Position numbers and translations under genes: made by a program. A stretch of 64,000 nucleotides of DNA, from the NCBI GenBank assembly GCA_902729315.2, contig LR746268.1, forward strand, positions 2,225,501-2,289,500. Reading direction: 5' to 3'. Under the pieces are notes generated by a model. That model made no database searches, had not been told where the DNA came from, and was given only the letters and a program-made list of their open reading frames with translations. Shown here one piece after another: positions 1-12,700 of the stretch. The stretch's first letter is position 1. Every line of letters begins with the position of its first letter. This DNA is from Spirodela intermedia. Lineage: Eukaryota > Streptophyta > Magnoliopsida > Alismatales > Araceae.

Positions 1-587
1 AGTTCTTAAACGGCGTATACGACTCATATGTACATTTTATTTACGTTAGAATGATTTTGGGTTTCTAAGAAAATTTACAAGGTTCTTTATGGAAATATTC
101 CCAATCCAGGGTTTATCTGCGATATTTTCAATATTTTTCGGTATACGTGAAATATATGAGGCTTACGGTATTGGATAATAATGGAAACATTGTTTTCCGC
201 TAAAGTGAATGGTTTATTGAAGAACGAATCCCGTTAGAAAGAAGATCCCCGGCCGGCAGACTACGATCGATCGTCGGCTGGCGGCGCCGCCGGTGTCTCC
301 GCCGGTGTCTCCGCTGACGGTTGCAGTGTTCGTTCCTGCCGTGGAAGACGGAAGACGAGCGTAGAGAGTTTCTCGTCTGCGGAAGTAATGGGGTCTACGC
401 CTGGGAGTTAGCTCGAACCGAAACGAGAAGACCCGTTGCTTCCCTCTACCTCTCTACCCTGAGTGTTGAAGGTTGGGTCTTCTGAGGGATTTGCCCTCTA
501 GGGTTAGCCAATTCGTCGGTTGAGGAGGAAGGTGGGGAGGGTGGCGTGGGGCGCGGTCGAGAGGGGAGTTTTCCTACAGAGTGGAGG
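1..587 (+). promoter_or_regulatory. Upstream region and 5' leader of SGF29
   Basis: This stretch has no coding signal. The first 240 bases are AT-rich, and from about 240 the base composition becomes GC-rich, as is usual around plant transcription starts. The reading frame of SGF29 is open back to about 546 without an upstream ATG in that frame; the first ATG is at 588. The exact transcription start and any TATA box cannot be placed with confidence. Confidence 0.4.
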
Positions 588-728
588 ATGTCAGGGGTAG
601 AATTGACAGGCCTCTTTGAGAAGGCTAAGGAACTGGACCAACTGAAGAAGGATCAGGAGGAGGTCCTGGGCGAGATCAACAAAATTCACAAGAAGCTCCA
701 AAACAGTAAGCTAGTTTCTTCCCTCCCC

Positions 729-768
<40 letters not shown>

Positions 769-3700
769 TCCCTTTTCATGGGACTGACTTTTTGTGGAAA
801 ACTGTTACATTCCCGTAGGGACATCTTGAAATCCCCAAAGCTTTGTCCACCTTCAACAAGGCGCTCTGAATCTCTTCTAAAACCTCTTTATTGAATTCAG
901 AAAAAACTTTTTGGGCTAGGGATAATGGCCATAGGAATATCCCGGTGCAGGGTTTGAAATGGAGTTAGATCAACCAAGCTAGCATTTCTTACTCTCAAGT
1001 TTCAGTTAACCTTGCCGAAGATCAGCCATTTTAGTGAGAAAGCTAATTTTTTTTCTGAATGGTGAAAACAACTCAATGAAACAGAGTCCCGGAAAAGAAG
1101 CGATAGACCAGTTAAATTAGAAAGAATCCACTTGAAAACGGGATAGATGACTATGTAACTTTTGATTGACACTCGACTAGCTTTCACACGATGGCTAGTC
1201 TTAAGATGTGGAAAGCTCGGATGATAAAGTCACAATTGAGGAAAGTTTTCTTGGAGGGTAATCTGGGAAGGAAAAATTTATAAGGCACAGATGAAGTGAT
1301 CAAGCAGAAGCAGATTGGCTTATAATTCTCTTCTTGGGGAGTGCACGGAGATTATAAATTTTATGTAGATGCACTGAGATCTCTGGGAGGAAATGTCTCG
1401 TCCTGGGGCTTATCAATTTTGGGAGATAGCTTAGGAATATTTTATGGTTAACAGTTTTGGGCTACCACTATTTGACTAAGCCTTGCTAGTGCATATGTGG
1501 AGTATTTGGTGAGTAAATTTCATAAGAAATGAAGGAGCGGACAATCAAAGCACTCTAAGTTGGTGGAAGAGGGGGTCTATCCAAGAATATTGTATCATTC
1601 TTGGCTACCCACTTCCTCTTTGTCTTTGATACCCTAGAATAATAGGAAAATAGTTGAGGTAATAAAAAAATCGTCCTTCTAGAAAGCAGGAGGTAAGGAG
1701 CGGAAATTGTGCATCTACTAAATGGGGATAGGATTGGGCTGTATCGGTGTTTTACACAGCTTCGGTAGCAATGTGTCTGTGTGTTTGGGGGAGTGGTAGA
1801 TGCCACATAGTCAAAGATTATGAAGCTACCCTACTGGACGGGGAGAATATCATTGTAAGATTCAATTTCTAGTCACTTCTGTCACCGTTGTGTTGAAACA
1901 GTTTTTGGGAATTCGATTGCCCCAACAATCAGACAATAAATTTTGCTCGTCTAAAAATTACTTGTATTAAAATGACAACTTGCAAGCTTTTACTTTTTGT
2001 TGTTATAGATGGAGGGAAAATTTGATGTTTGCCTATTTCTCTGAAAAATTTTATCAGCTGTGACGGAAAGTGGAAGAACAATATACCATGTGCAATTGAA
2101 AATCCTGTTGAAGTAAGATGGCTAGTATAGTTTAGGAGAGGGCGTGGATTTGGTGCAATATGAGAATCCGTTTAAGGACAGCTGAAATATTCCGAGCTTA
2201 GAACTGAACCTTGGGGGAGAGGGGACGAAAAAATGAAGATGGGAGTCCTGAACATTGAATCTCTGTTTTCTGTTGGCTCCTTGATGAAGAAATACAATTG
2301 CGGAGTATCCACAGTTTGGTGGTAAACAATGTGTGGGTTCAGCCTTGCTGATGAAATCGAATATGTCCTCCAAAGTTGTGATGTCCAATCATGAAAATGA
2401 TCTTATGCATTAGAAGGAACTGTGGACCTCTGATTTGTAGTCTTTGACCTTATTTAGTTAATATAGAGGTCATAATTTTTTTTGATTTTGAACATCCAAT
2501 AGGAGAACGAAGACGTTGCTTTTAAACAAGTTAAAATGATGTAAGTGTCCCATATGTTCTACCTGCATTCCTAGGGATAAATTGATTGCAAAGGAATAAG
2601 AAATTCATGGACTATGCAACGAATTTGGGTTTTCTGGGAGAATGGTCAAGGCGATGATTGACTAGTCGAATGAAGCTTTTGTTACCAGCTCATGTTTAGC
2701 TTTTGCCTTTCCACGTAAGCTTTGGGTTTCTCATTTAATTGTTTATTAAATGCTGCTCGATTATGTTGCTGGATAGGAGAGGAAATGATTTTCTGGGGAT
2801 ACGAATTCATTCTGTCCTGTATCTCTAGTTATATTTTGTAATTGCTTTTCCAGTGGGGGTAAAGCAAATGATATTATTCATATTATTCTTTAAAAAGATA
2901 ATGGGTTGTTATTGTCTTCAGAAGGAACGGAATTCTAGTTTTTTGGCTGAAAAAATGAAACAGTATTGTTTCGGGCAGGCAGGAGCACCAGTGTGGAATG
3001 CTTTGTCTTGCTTTTGTTAAAGGACTGTGATCATCATACAAACTGTCACTAAGTCTGTTTGCTTTCGCACTAGTGGTGTTACCTCTAACTAAGAACCTCC
3101 TGGAATGATTTCTTGGAGAGAGTCATTGCTGTTAATAAAAATTATACAAGGTAGAAGAAAAAGTGGCCCTCTTTCAGTGAGTAGGTGACAAGGAACTTTG
3201 AAGGGAAATTGGATGCTCAGTCAATAGGCGAGGTGAGCTCCTATGATCATCGAATTGCTGTCAATAAGAGGTTTATCAGAGGACGATAGTGAAGTTGTGG
3301 TTCATGCTATTCCTCTCAATGAGGCCTCTAGTTTTCTAACCCATTCAACTTTGGACATGTGGCACTACCGGATTACCTGGCTAATTTATGTGGGAACTGA
3401 AGTGCTGCATTAAGATTCATGTAATGATTGCTAATCTTACCAATTTCCTTTTAATATAAATTTTATTGTTTGTATCTTCGTTCTTCTATGCAATCCTATC
3501 CTAATTTGGAGGTACCTCCCAATGTGGCCATTAAATTTTAAAAGACACAATTTATCTGTTTCATATGATCCTCTTAGGAGATTCCACCTGTGTTTTTTCG
3601 TTTCTTAGTATTTGTCCTGTTTACTTCACTTCTTGTAATGATCATGTTCCATGAACTCAATGTTGCATATGTGTACTAGCATTAGTTTTCTGTTTAATTC

Positions 3701-6700
3701 TTATTAAAAATCCTGACTATCTGTGTTGCTCCTTTATTTTGGTCCTCCCATGTTTTTTTTACTAAATATGTGATTTTCTGGTTATTCTCATATGGTAATC
3801 CAGCTCAGGACGTGAGTGAAAAGTCAGGTGACACCATGTTACTGAAATTACGGGCCTTGTATACTCGTGCCAAAGAGCTGTCAGATAGCGAAATAAAGTA
3901 TGCCTTCCTTCATTTCTGACTATTGCTGATGAGATGCATATTGTGTTGTCATTGGTTCTTGAGCGCTTAATTTTTCGTAACTGTACAACTCAATGTCCTA
4001 CTAAGACTCTTCTATCTTTCAATGGTGTAGAAATATTTTTGATGTGTGCCTAAGAATGTAACATTTATAGAAGATGCTCGTGTACATTTAGCTTAGTTAT
4101 TGTGTCCTTCCCGTCTAATTTTTTGAAGAACAAAGGAACTAGGCATTTTGGCTAGTTTCGAATGAAGCTTCAAAATTTACTCTTGGATGGAACTTCTTCC
4201 TGGGCCATAAAGAAATGCTTGATTTTTACTCCAAATCTATTCAGCTGTGGTGTAAATTAAAATTTTAGCGGCTGTAAGATTATAACCAAAATGTAACCAA
4301 TGGGACGAATATAATGGGATGCCATTTGTGGAAGTTAGCTTTGTAGATTGGAGCAACATTACGTTTTTCTACCACCTTTTGCTACACTATGTTTATCTCT
4401 ATAAATTGGACTCTTGTCTACCACCTGCCGCTAATCATATGCAAAAATGTATGGGTTGTTTTTCTGGTGTAACTTTTTTCCTTTATTTGTGATCTATTGT
4501 TTGTATGGATCTGTGCTGGGCCAATGCTCTCTACACCTGAAAACAATTCCCTTTCAAAGAATATTATTCTCTGCCTTGTATTGTTACTAATTTTGACAGT
4601 ACACCTCACTGTGTTTGTTTCTGAATATCATGCTTAATTTTTGATTATTCAAATGAGTACTTGAAATATTGAAAGAACTCCGCAAAAATATGAAACGAGG
4701 GAATTTTGTTGTCACGGTGATATTTGAATAATATCCATTTGCTGACTTGATTCATATCACCAGCTGTCTGGAAAATTCCCCACAAGGTGCTCTGGTAATG
4801 ACTCATGTTGCAGATGGCTTATGTCTCTAGAATAAGTGAATCAACTAAATATGTATAATCATTCCATTTCTATAACTGAGCTAGAATATGGTTATTATAT
4901 GTAGATAATTTATTTTAAAGGCCGCGAATATTCTTAAATTTGGAAGTTATTTTATATTTGGTGTTATATTTTTCATCTGTTTCATCATTAACGTTCGTTC
5001 ATTTGGTGTCTGCGTTATTTGGTTTTCCCAAAAGTGCAGTTATAGAAGATATCCCTAAGTTCTTATTATGTTTTTTTATAACAGTGCTTCGGGAGTATTA
5101 ATTGAGAGATTGGATTCTCTGCTACACACTGGGATGACCGCAGCACAAAGAAAGAAGATAGGTAGCTTTAAATAGACGTTTTGTTATATATTTTTGTGTT
5201 GACCTGTCATACAACTTATGTGGTGGAGATTGCTGTAATTTAGTACTTGTCTATGGTGCAGTTAGGAACTTCTTTCAACATCTTCATAATAATACGTCTA
5301 TTTATTTGTTTGCTACTATCCTACAGATTCTCTTGTCCTTGATTGATTCTTTCTTAAAAGGGTGAACTTACTATTGTTTCAAGGCTTCTTTTTTTGTACT
5401 TCTTCAGGCTTCCTAATTACTCTCTCTTCCCTTCTCATTTAAGAGCCCTGACGCTCTTTGAGATTTACTCTATTTCTTATCTCCCTGACGTTGCAGCAGT
5501 TAACCAGTTTTTCGTGCTTTGGTTTGTTGTTGAGATGTACCCATGAATATTCAATGAGGTGTACATGAGAAGGATGAAATGATTTGGTGTCGGCGTATTC
5601 AATATATGTGACCTGTCCAGCATTTTTGTGCTCTTTTCCCAATTATCCCTGATATTTCTTCCTGGGGGATGATCCCGTGCATTGCTGCCTTTCACGTACA
5701 CAGAGATAATAAAACTTGTTGATTTTTCTTTCAAGCCGACAGCAAAAAAGCATTATTTATGGTATCACTTAAGATGATTTGTTTGTATGATACTCCAAGG
5801 ATATTAAAGGAGTAGAATTCCATATGATAGGCATGCTATCATTAGTTCATTGAGAAGTATTTGAGCATTGTAGTCGCTTTTGGTTGTTTCTCTCTTTTTC
5901 TTCATAGGAGTAATTCTATCCCGGATTTCTCTTGTTACATTTCATTAAGATGAAAATGGTGACGGTGGTGCTTCAGTATTTGATAACTTTAAAATACATG
6001 ATGGAACTTGGCTATTTAGTACAATATCACAAAGAAGCTGTCATCTTCTAGATTGTAAATTAATCACATGCTAAGGTTTATCCAGGTCTGAGTCCATGTC
6101 TCATGCTTTCCTTTAAATCGTCACAATGCTCTGGTCAAAATTTTGGAAGAACTGTGAAAACCCTTGTTAAAAATTTACTACTTTCGGTATCATTTAGAGT
6201 AATCCTGAAGGGATTAAAAGTTATCTAGGTTTAGGAGATATACTTCTTGTTTTGAAGAAAAAGTAGCAATGATTTGAGTATCATTTTCTCTCAGCAAAAA
6301 GGATGATGCCACCTACCTTTGTTGTTTTTATAACCTTGAGAGCGAAAGACAGCTGAAAGGTATTTTGCAGAAAGTTGTACCATATGTATCTAGAGATACA
6401 TGAGATCTAGCACAATGTCAGGATGCATTTAGATAACTGGAGGTAAAGATAGATCTGGCGGACACGAAGGGAAGAGGTATCATCCTATATGTCGTAGTTA
6501 TCAATACATTTGACGAGTTCTGCTCTAAAAGCTTTAGGGATGCATTGGTGCTATGAGACTGAAGGAGATGATACCAGGTTTATGGTACTCACAGGATGGG
6601 AGAGGAATGAGCTGTCAAAAAAACCAGATCTCTGCCAGGTAGTCTCCATCCCCTACCTCAATACAATGGATGACTGAATTTTTCTCAACCTATTGAAGTA

Positions 6701-9700
6701 TCTATGGTTGAGAGGATGAACTTGAACAACGTTATGCATGCTCAGTGCAGCATTCTCTTTTTTCTTCTTAGACAAAGGTGGAAAGAACAAGTCCTAGGAT
6801 GGGTGCAACAAGCTGCATGATGATTCCATACTTGCCTGGAGAAACAAATGCATTCAACTTGAGTCAAGTGTTGAAGGTGTTCATCTGTTAAACGTTTGAT
6901 AGCAGATGCAGCCTTTTACAGGTCTTGCCAGGGTCTCTTGACTTGGCCAAGGTTACTTGGTATTCCCTTGCTTATATAAATTACCAGCAATTTCCACCAT
7001 ATCTCTTCCAAGTTTGGGTAGCAATAGTAATCGAAGAGCAAAGCATATAGGAATGAAGAATACTCGTGAAAACGCATGGTAGATTGAAGAATGAGGTTGA
7101 AAATACTCGTGAATTTTGGAGAATACTCGTAAAGAAGACAGTCTGATGTGGAGATTGTAATTATTAGATACACAGCAAATATGTCTATCTATTGGCCAAT
7201 CTAGATTGAATTGCTGGGGGGGGCGGGGGAGGGGGGTGGGCTTCATTCTAAACCAACTTTAACTCGGATCCGTGGATCTCCAGTAAAACTAGATGGAAAT
7301 TCAGTGAAACTAGACTGGTAATCAAAATTAGAGAAGGATTTGTGAAAATGTGTCTTACCTACTTGATATGCTATTTGATAGTGGAAAAAGCAAATGAGAT
7401 AAATGTGTGGTGTGAAAAAAGTTGGACAAGTAGATACTAGTGGATAATCAACGTCTATGAGCTATTATTTACTTTGAATCTAAAACGACCCAAAGAGATC
7501 ACAGCTCCAGAAGAAGTTACAGCATCAAGGCTGTAACTTCTGTAAAATAAATTGTTGTTGCAAGTTGCTCTTGTGACGATGGCAGCTGTTACCGTATGAG
7601 CTACATAAATCAAAGCACTTACTGGAGTAGGGTCCTCGATAGCATCAGGTTAGTTGTTAAACCTGTTGCAGGTTCAAAGCAGACAAAGTCCTAAAAGTGA
7701 AGCATGATGGTGCTTGGAGGTTGACTCGTGTAGTTTTCAATCACTGTCCAGAAGAATGGTGGATCAACCATTATTCAGAGCGAATCATGGTTAATTTTTC
7801 TCTGTCTGCGTTCTACCTCATTTGAATTCTGTAGCCTCCTCTTTTCTATTTCTTGTCGTTTATTCTCCTTCTTCGGTTGTCCTCCAACTTTCAACAGGAC
7901 AGTCCAGGAGTCCTTTTCAAGAGTCTGGGCAGGGTGGGCTTACTTGAGTATGATATGACAATTCCTAGTTGTTTACCGTTTTTCTTCCATTTTTAATGTT
8001 GAAAATGAATAAATGGAACTGTTCTAATGAACAATTAACACTGTATTTATACAAACGTAAGGATGGGCTGTTGAGGCTTTTCCGTGAGAGTTTCTCATGA
8101 ATGCAATCTATGTACAAAGGGAAGGATCAACCATTAAGGCTTTTCGTAGGCAATGAACCTCCTAATCTATCTTGCAAACGGAATAAATCAGGAAGCCTTG
8201 TTCGTCACAGTTTTCTCATCTTCTATTTATTTATCTTAACATTCGTCTACGGATCCTACAATCTATATAAAATATCTTAGGCTGTTTGACATTAATCGGC
8301 ACTGAAATCGCCTTTCTGAAAAAAATTCTTGACCCTAACCCTCAAAACAGTTTGCATTCATCTTTCTCTATCTTCGAGCTACACTTCTGTTGTTTTGATC
8401 CTTCCATTCCTGTTCCACTGCAGAAGTTAATGAGCAGAAAAAGAAGCGCATTAAGCAAGACACAGATGTTTCAAGAACTCAGTCTGCCACTATCAGAAGC
8501 CAAATAGATCCTAATACTTTGATGGGTGAACAGGTATTGATTTTAGCGACGTACATTAATGTTTTCCAGGATTCTCCAAAATGGCTATTTATATGTTCAC
8601 TGACAAATGTAGTTATTTTAAGACCCCTTTGCTTATGTAATTTTCTTCGTTAAAATTTTGTATATTTTCTCCTGTTTTTCTCTGACGCTTGAATTTTTCA
8701 TGAAATTTTTTGTTATCATGAACTTCTATTCACTAGAATTAATGTATTAGGAAACAAAAACAATCAGTTTACTGAGAGGTAGCTTGCAATTATGATGGTA
8801 TTGTTGTCTTTAAAGTGTTGTTTATGTAATGGGGTAGCCAAGTTTCCCAAGGCATCTAGCCTGCGAAGGACATTCTCCAGCGAAACAAAAAGAATGTCTT
8901 GATATATCTGGATTTCTAACTTTTTTGGCAGTGAAAGTGATTTATTTACAAGATGCTGAGTTGTACATGTTTTGCTGTGCGTTACTGTCGAAACTGAGAA
9001 GATCCAGAAATTGTATTGCCCAAGTGGCGCTGGTCTTGTCTATATGTGAAGTGATGTGTGCAGCTGGGACATCGTAGTATGCTTCTCAGCATGCTCTTTT
9101 ATGTTTGATGAAATTTAATCAATTTTTTTCCTAGTTCTGGTGGTGGTAATTTTAAATGATGCCGCTTTATTTCCTTTCTTATCATGGTGTATGTAATAAA
9201 GGATTGTGACGAACCATATTCATTGCTTCAATGATCCCAGGTTGCAGCTAAGGTTACTGAAGATGCTGAAAAATCTGAGTGGTTCATTGTAAAAGTAATG
9301 CATTTTGATAGGGAGGCAAAAGAGTAAGTAATGTGTCATGTTGCAAACATATAGTGTTCATATTTCATATAGAGATATTCTCTGTTTCTTTTGACGTCAT
9401 TTTCTAGTTCTAGGTAACTTATTTTTTATGGATTTCATCTCATCCTCTTGGTTGTTCAGTATGAATATTTTAGCCTCATGATACAGTGCAAATTATAGAA
9501 TAACACATTGAGAGAACCTAGAGACTAAGTTCCGTGATTCACATTCTAAGAGAGAAAAATAAGGGAATCTGATCTCTAAATACTTATTTTCTGAAAGATT
9601 CTCATGACGTGATGGTTGGTTTTATATTGTTTGATGGGCCAACGCTTTGAGAATCGCCATGCACTGATATCATCTTTTCTACTTATGGAATCATATTGCC

Positions 9701-12700
9701 TTCTGTTCGTATCCTCATGAATTGAAAAGCTTCATAGTTTTGTGTTGTTTGTCGTACAGTTTTGGAAAAACTATTACTTGAGTTATTATTATACAGGTTT
9801 CACTTTAGCCAAAGAAATATGAAATTATTTTAAATTATTTTCATTTCGATACAAAAAATTAGGGTCATTGGTTTTCATTTTGCATACGCATGCCATGTCG
9901 ATTATTAGAATTTTATAAGAGGTCCGAGAAAGATTAGGAGTTTTTTTGTGTCTAGAAACATAGGAAGCAGTTTTTATGTTATCTAACTCTTTTTGATGCA
10001 TACTTGCAGATTCGAAGTTCTTGATGAGGAGCCTGGGGATGATGAAGAGCCAAAGTACCTTCTAACACACTTTATTAGCATTAGTGTACTTTCATGAAAC
10101 TTTCTCCTCATATGACACTGACGTTTTATAAGTGATTTTTACCTCCATGAAACTGATAAGAACCTAGATCAAAGAACTACGAATAATTCGTATTAGATGA
10201 AAGAAACAATCTCTACAACAGAAATACCAAAGATAAAGTACAGTAAAAGAACCCAGAACAGATGGAGGGTTGCATACAACCCTAGAAGCCAGAACAGATG
10301 GAGGGTCGCATACAACCCTTCCAACCCTTTCTCGTAGATGCACGAGATACTAACACCGATTTTCCTCCCCCTTCCTTCCTGATCCACCCATCCTTATATC
10401 CTCTCTTTTCCCTCTCTTATTTAGGCAGTTAGTCTCCTGTCATAACTGCTCCTGCCATAACCGCTCTTTGCCATAATTGTTCCTTGTCATATTGTTCATT
10501 GCCATAACTGTGCCTTCCCTCAATCATGCTAACCGTTATTGACTTATTGGGGGCTTTGGGCCTTCTTCCTTCTAGCATATGTGCGTGAAGCCTTATCAGA
10601 AACTTTTCGTCATTAACTTTATTGCCATCTATTTTTACTTCTTTATTGGCCAAATATCCAATACCTCTGAATGGTGGCTTGTTATGCCCATGCAATGCTT
10701 GTTGACGGCAGGCCAGGAGGAAATTTTATGGGTTCAATAGGTATGGGGATCCTGAAGCAAAGGTTCAAAGGCTTGCTAGTTGGGCTTGCTTGTCCTAAGG
10801 TTCAATCATGCCTGTGAGGAAATAGAAGCCCTCAGGTCCTGTTTAAAAAAATCACATTCGAGTCACTTTCTAGAAAATTACATCACAAAATTGTAGATGA
10901 TGAGACTACCCTTCCAAGAAAATACCAGGATACCGAATGTAGCATGTTCATCTTTCAGGGTTATGGTTTCCAGATGGATGGATAATAGCTGCAGCTCCTG
11001 TCCCAGTGGATCTAACAGAAGCCAAAAAGCTGCTTAATCTTTCTAAATGATGATTTTTTTAACGAAATAACTCTTCTAAAGAATAATAAGAATGTAGCAA
11101 GTATTTCGGTGCATAAATGTGTAGATAATCTTACCTGTGAGTCTTTCTTGTGCAATGAAATCTTGTTTCTAGGATCCAAATGATAAGGGAGATCCCATGC
11201 TTGGAGGAGGATACTAATTACATTTTAGTTAATAATGATGGATAAGGGTCCTGACGTTCCTTCCCAGTCTGATCTTCTGATTGTTTTGTCAATGATTGTG
11301 CTATCAAATTAGGTTAATTTTAATATGACTCGTCATCGCCTATACGCTATTGAAGTCGTGGGAGTAACCAGATCTTGGGTTTCTTCTCTGCCCTCAGTAA
11401 AAACTATGATTGAGTTCTGTCTTCTCCTGGTGTACTCCCTAATATAGTTTGCTGACGATGCGCATCAATCATTTTGTTCTGCTGGATACTTAATATAGCT
11501 CTCAGCTCTTAATGATTTTCGGTAGAAAATATTGTGTAACTAAGATCAACCTGTTTGTTCGAGCACCTCCCCATTGACTAGAGAATTTCTTCATTTGATT
11601 ATGTTTTTTTTCAATTTTTCAGGAGATATAAGCTACATATGTCACGCATTATTCCATTTCCTAAGAGAGGGGACATCTCTAACATTCCTGATTATCCCTC
11701 TGGAAAGCATGTTCTGGCGGTCTACCCTGGTACTACAGCTTTGTATAAGGCAACTGTGGTACCAAATCCCCATCGGAAGGTAGACACTTACATCTCATTT
11801 TTCTTTGTTATCTGTTTAGATATCTAGACGCCCTTGATTGAAAATGCATGTGTGGGTGTAAACCTGTTATATTGTGACTAGATTAGTATCCACATGTTAT
11901 GGTTTCCTTGGGATTGCCACACTTTCTGGTATGAACAGTGGTAATATTTCTTTGAGCAAAGGTGGTGAGCTATAGCGTGTACTTTTCTTCTGACAGAATA
12001 TTTACCATTCTTGATATTTGTGTTTGGCCACCTTATTTCTGTTGTATATATTTCTCCATGCCTGTGCCTTCGGCTATATTTCCCCCAAGCCTTTGTTATC
12101 CAGTGTCTTCTTCTTAACTAGACTGTACAATATATTCGACTTTTCAATTTTTCCTTCCGAACCCACTGTAGCCAAGAAGTTCCTGAGCTGATCTTCGTCT
12201 TGATCTCAGTATACCTAGAGCCATGGTAATAGTGGCAAACATATTTTTTTATCTAGAAAAAAAGATGTAAAAGTCTGCATTGTATGTCTGACTTTTCTGC
12301 TTCTAGAAACAGTTTTCCAAAGATCTAGATTCTGAGGCATGGACCTGGTCAAAATAATTTTTATCTTTCTTTCCCCGACACTGAACGGCCTTGACTCTGG
12401 TCAACAGATTCTACAGAATTCACCTTTTGTTGCTAAACCTTGTGCCTGCTGTGGACTCAACACCTTCAGCATGCATTCTCTGCATGATGTTACTGGGAGG
12501 AAAGATACACCAGCTGAAGAGCATAAAGACCTGTGGGCAAATTGCTTTTTTGAATAGAGTCATTAGCCTTTGTCGTTCTAAGATTCAAAGGACTAAAACT
12601 GACAGCAGAAGGGTTTCCAACCAGGGCAGGGCTCCTGTTGTGAGAGCTTTTATGGAAGGCTTGTGTTATCACATTTCTGGAACTGGAGGGATGAATATTC

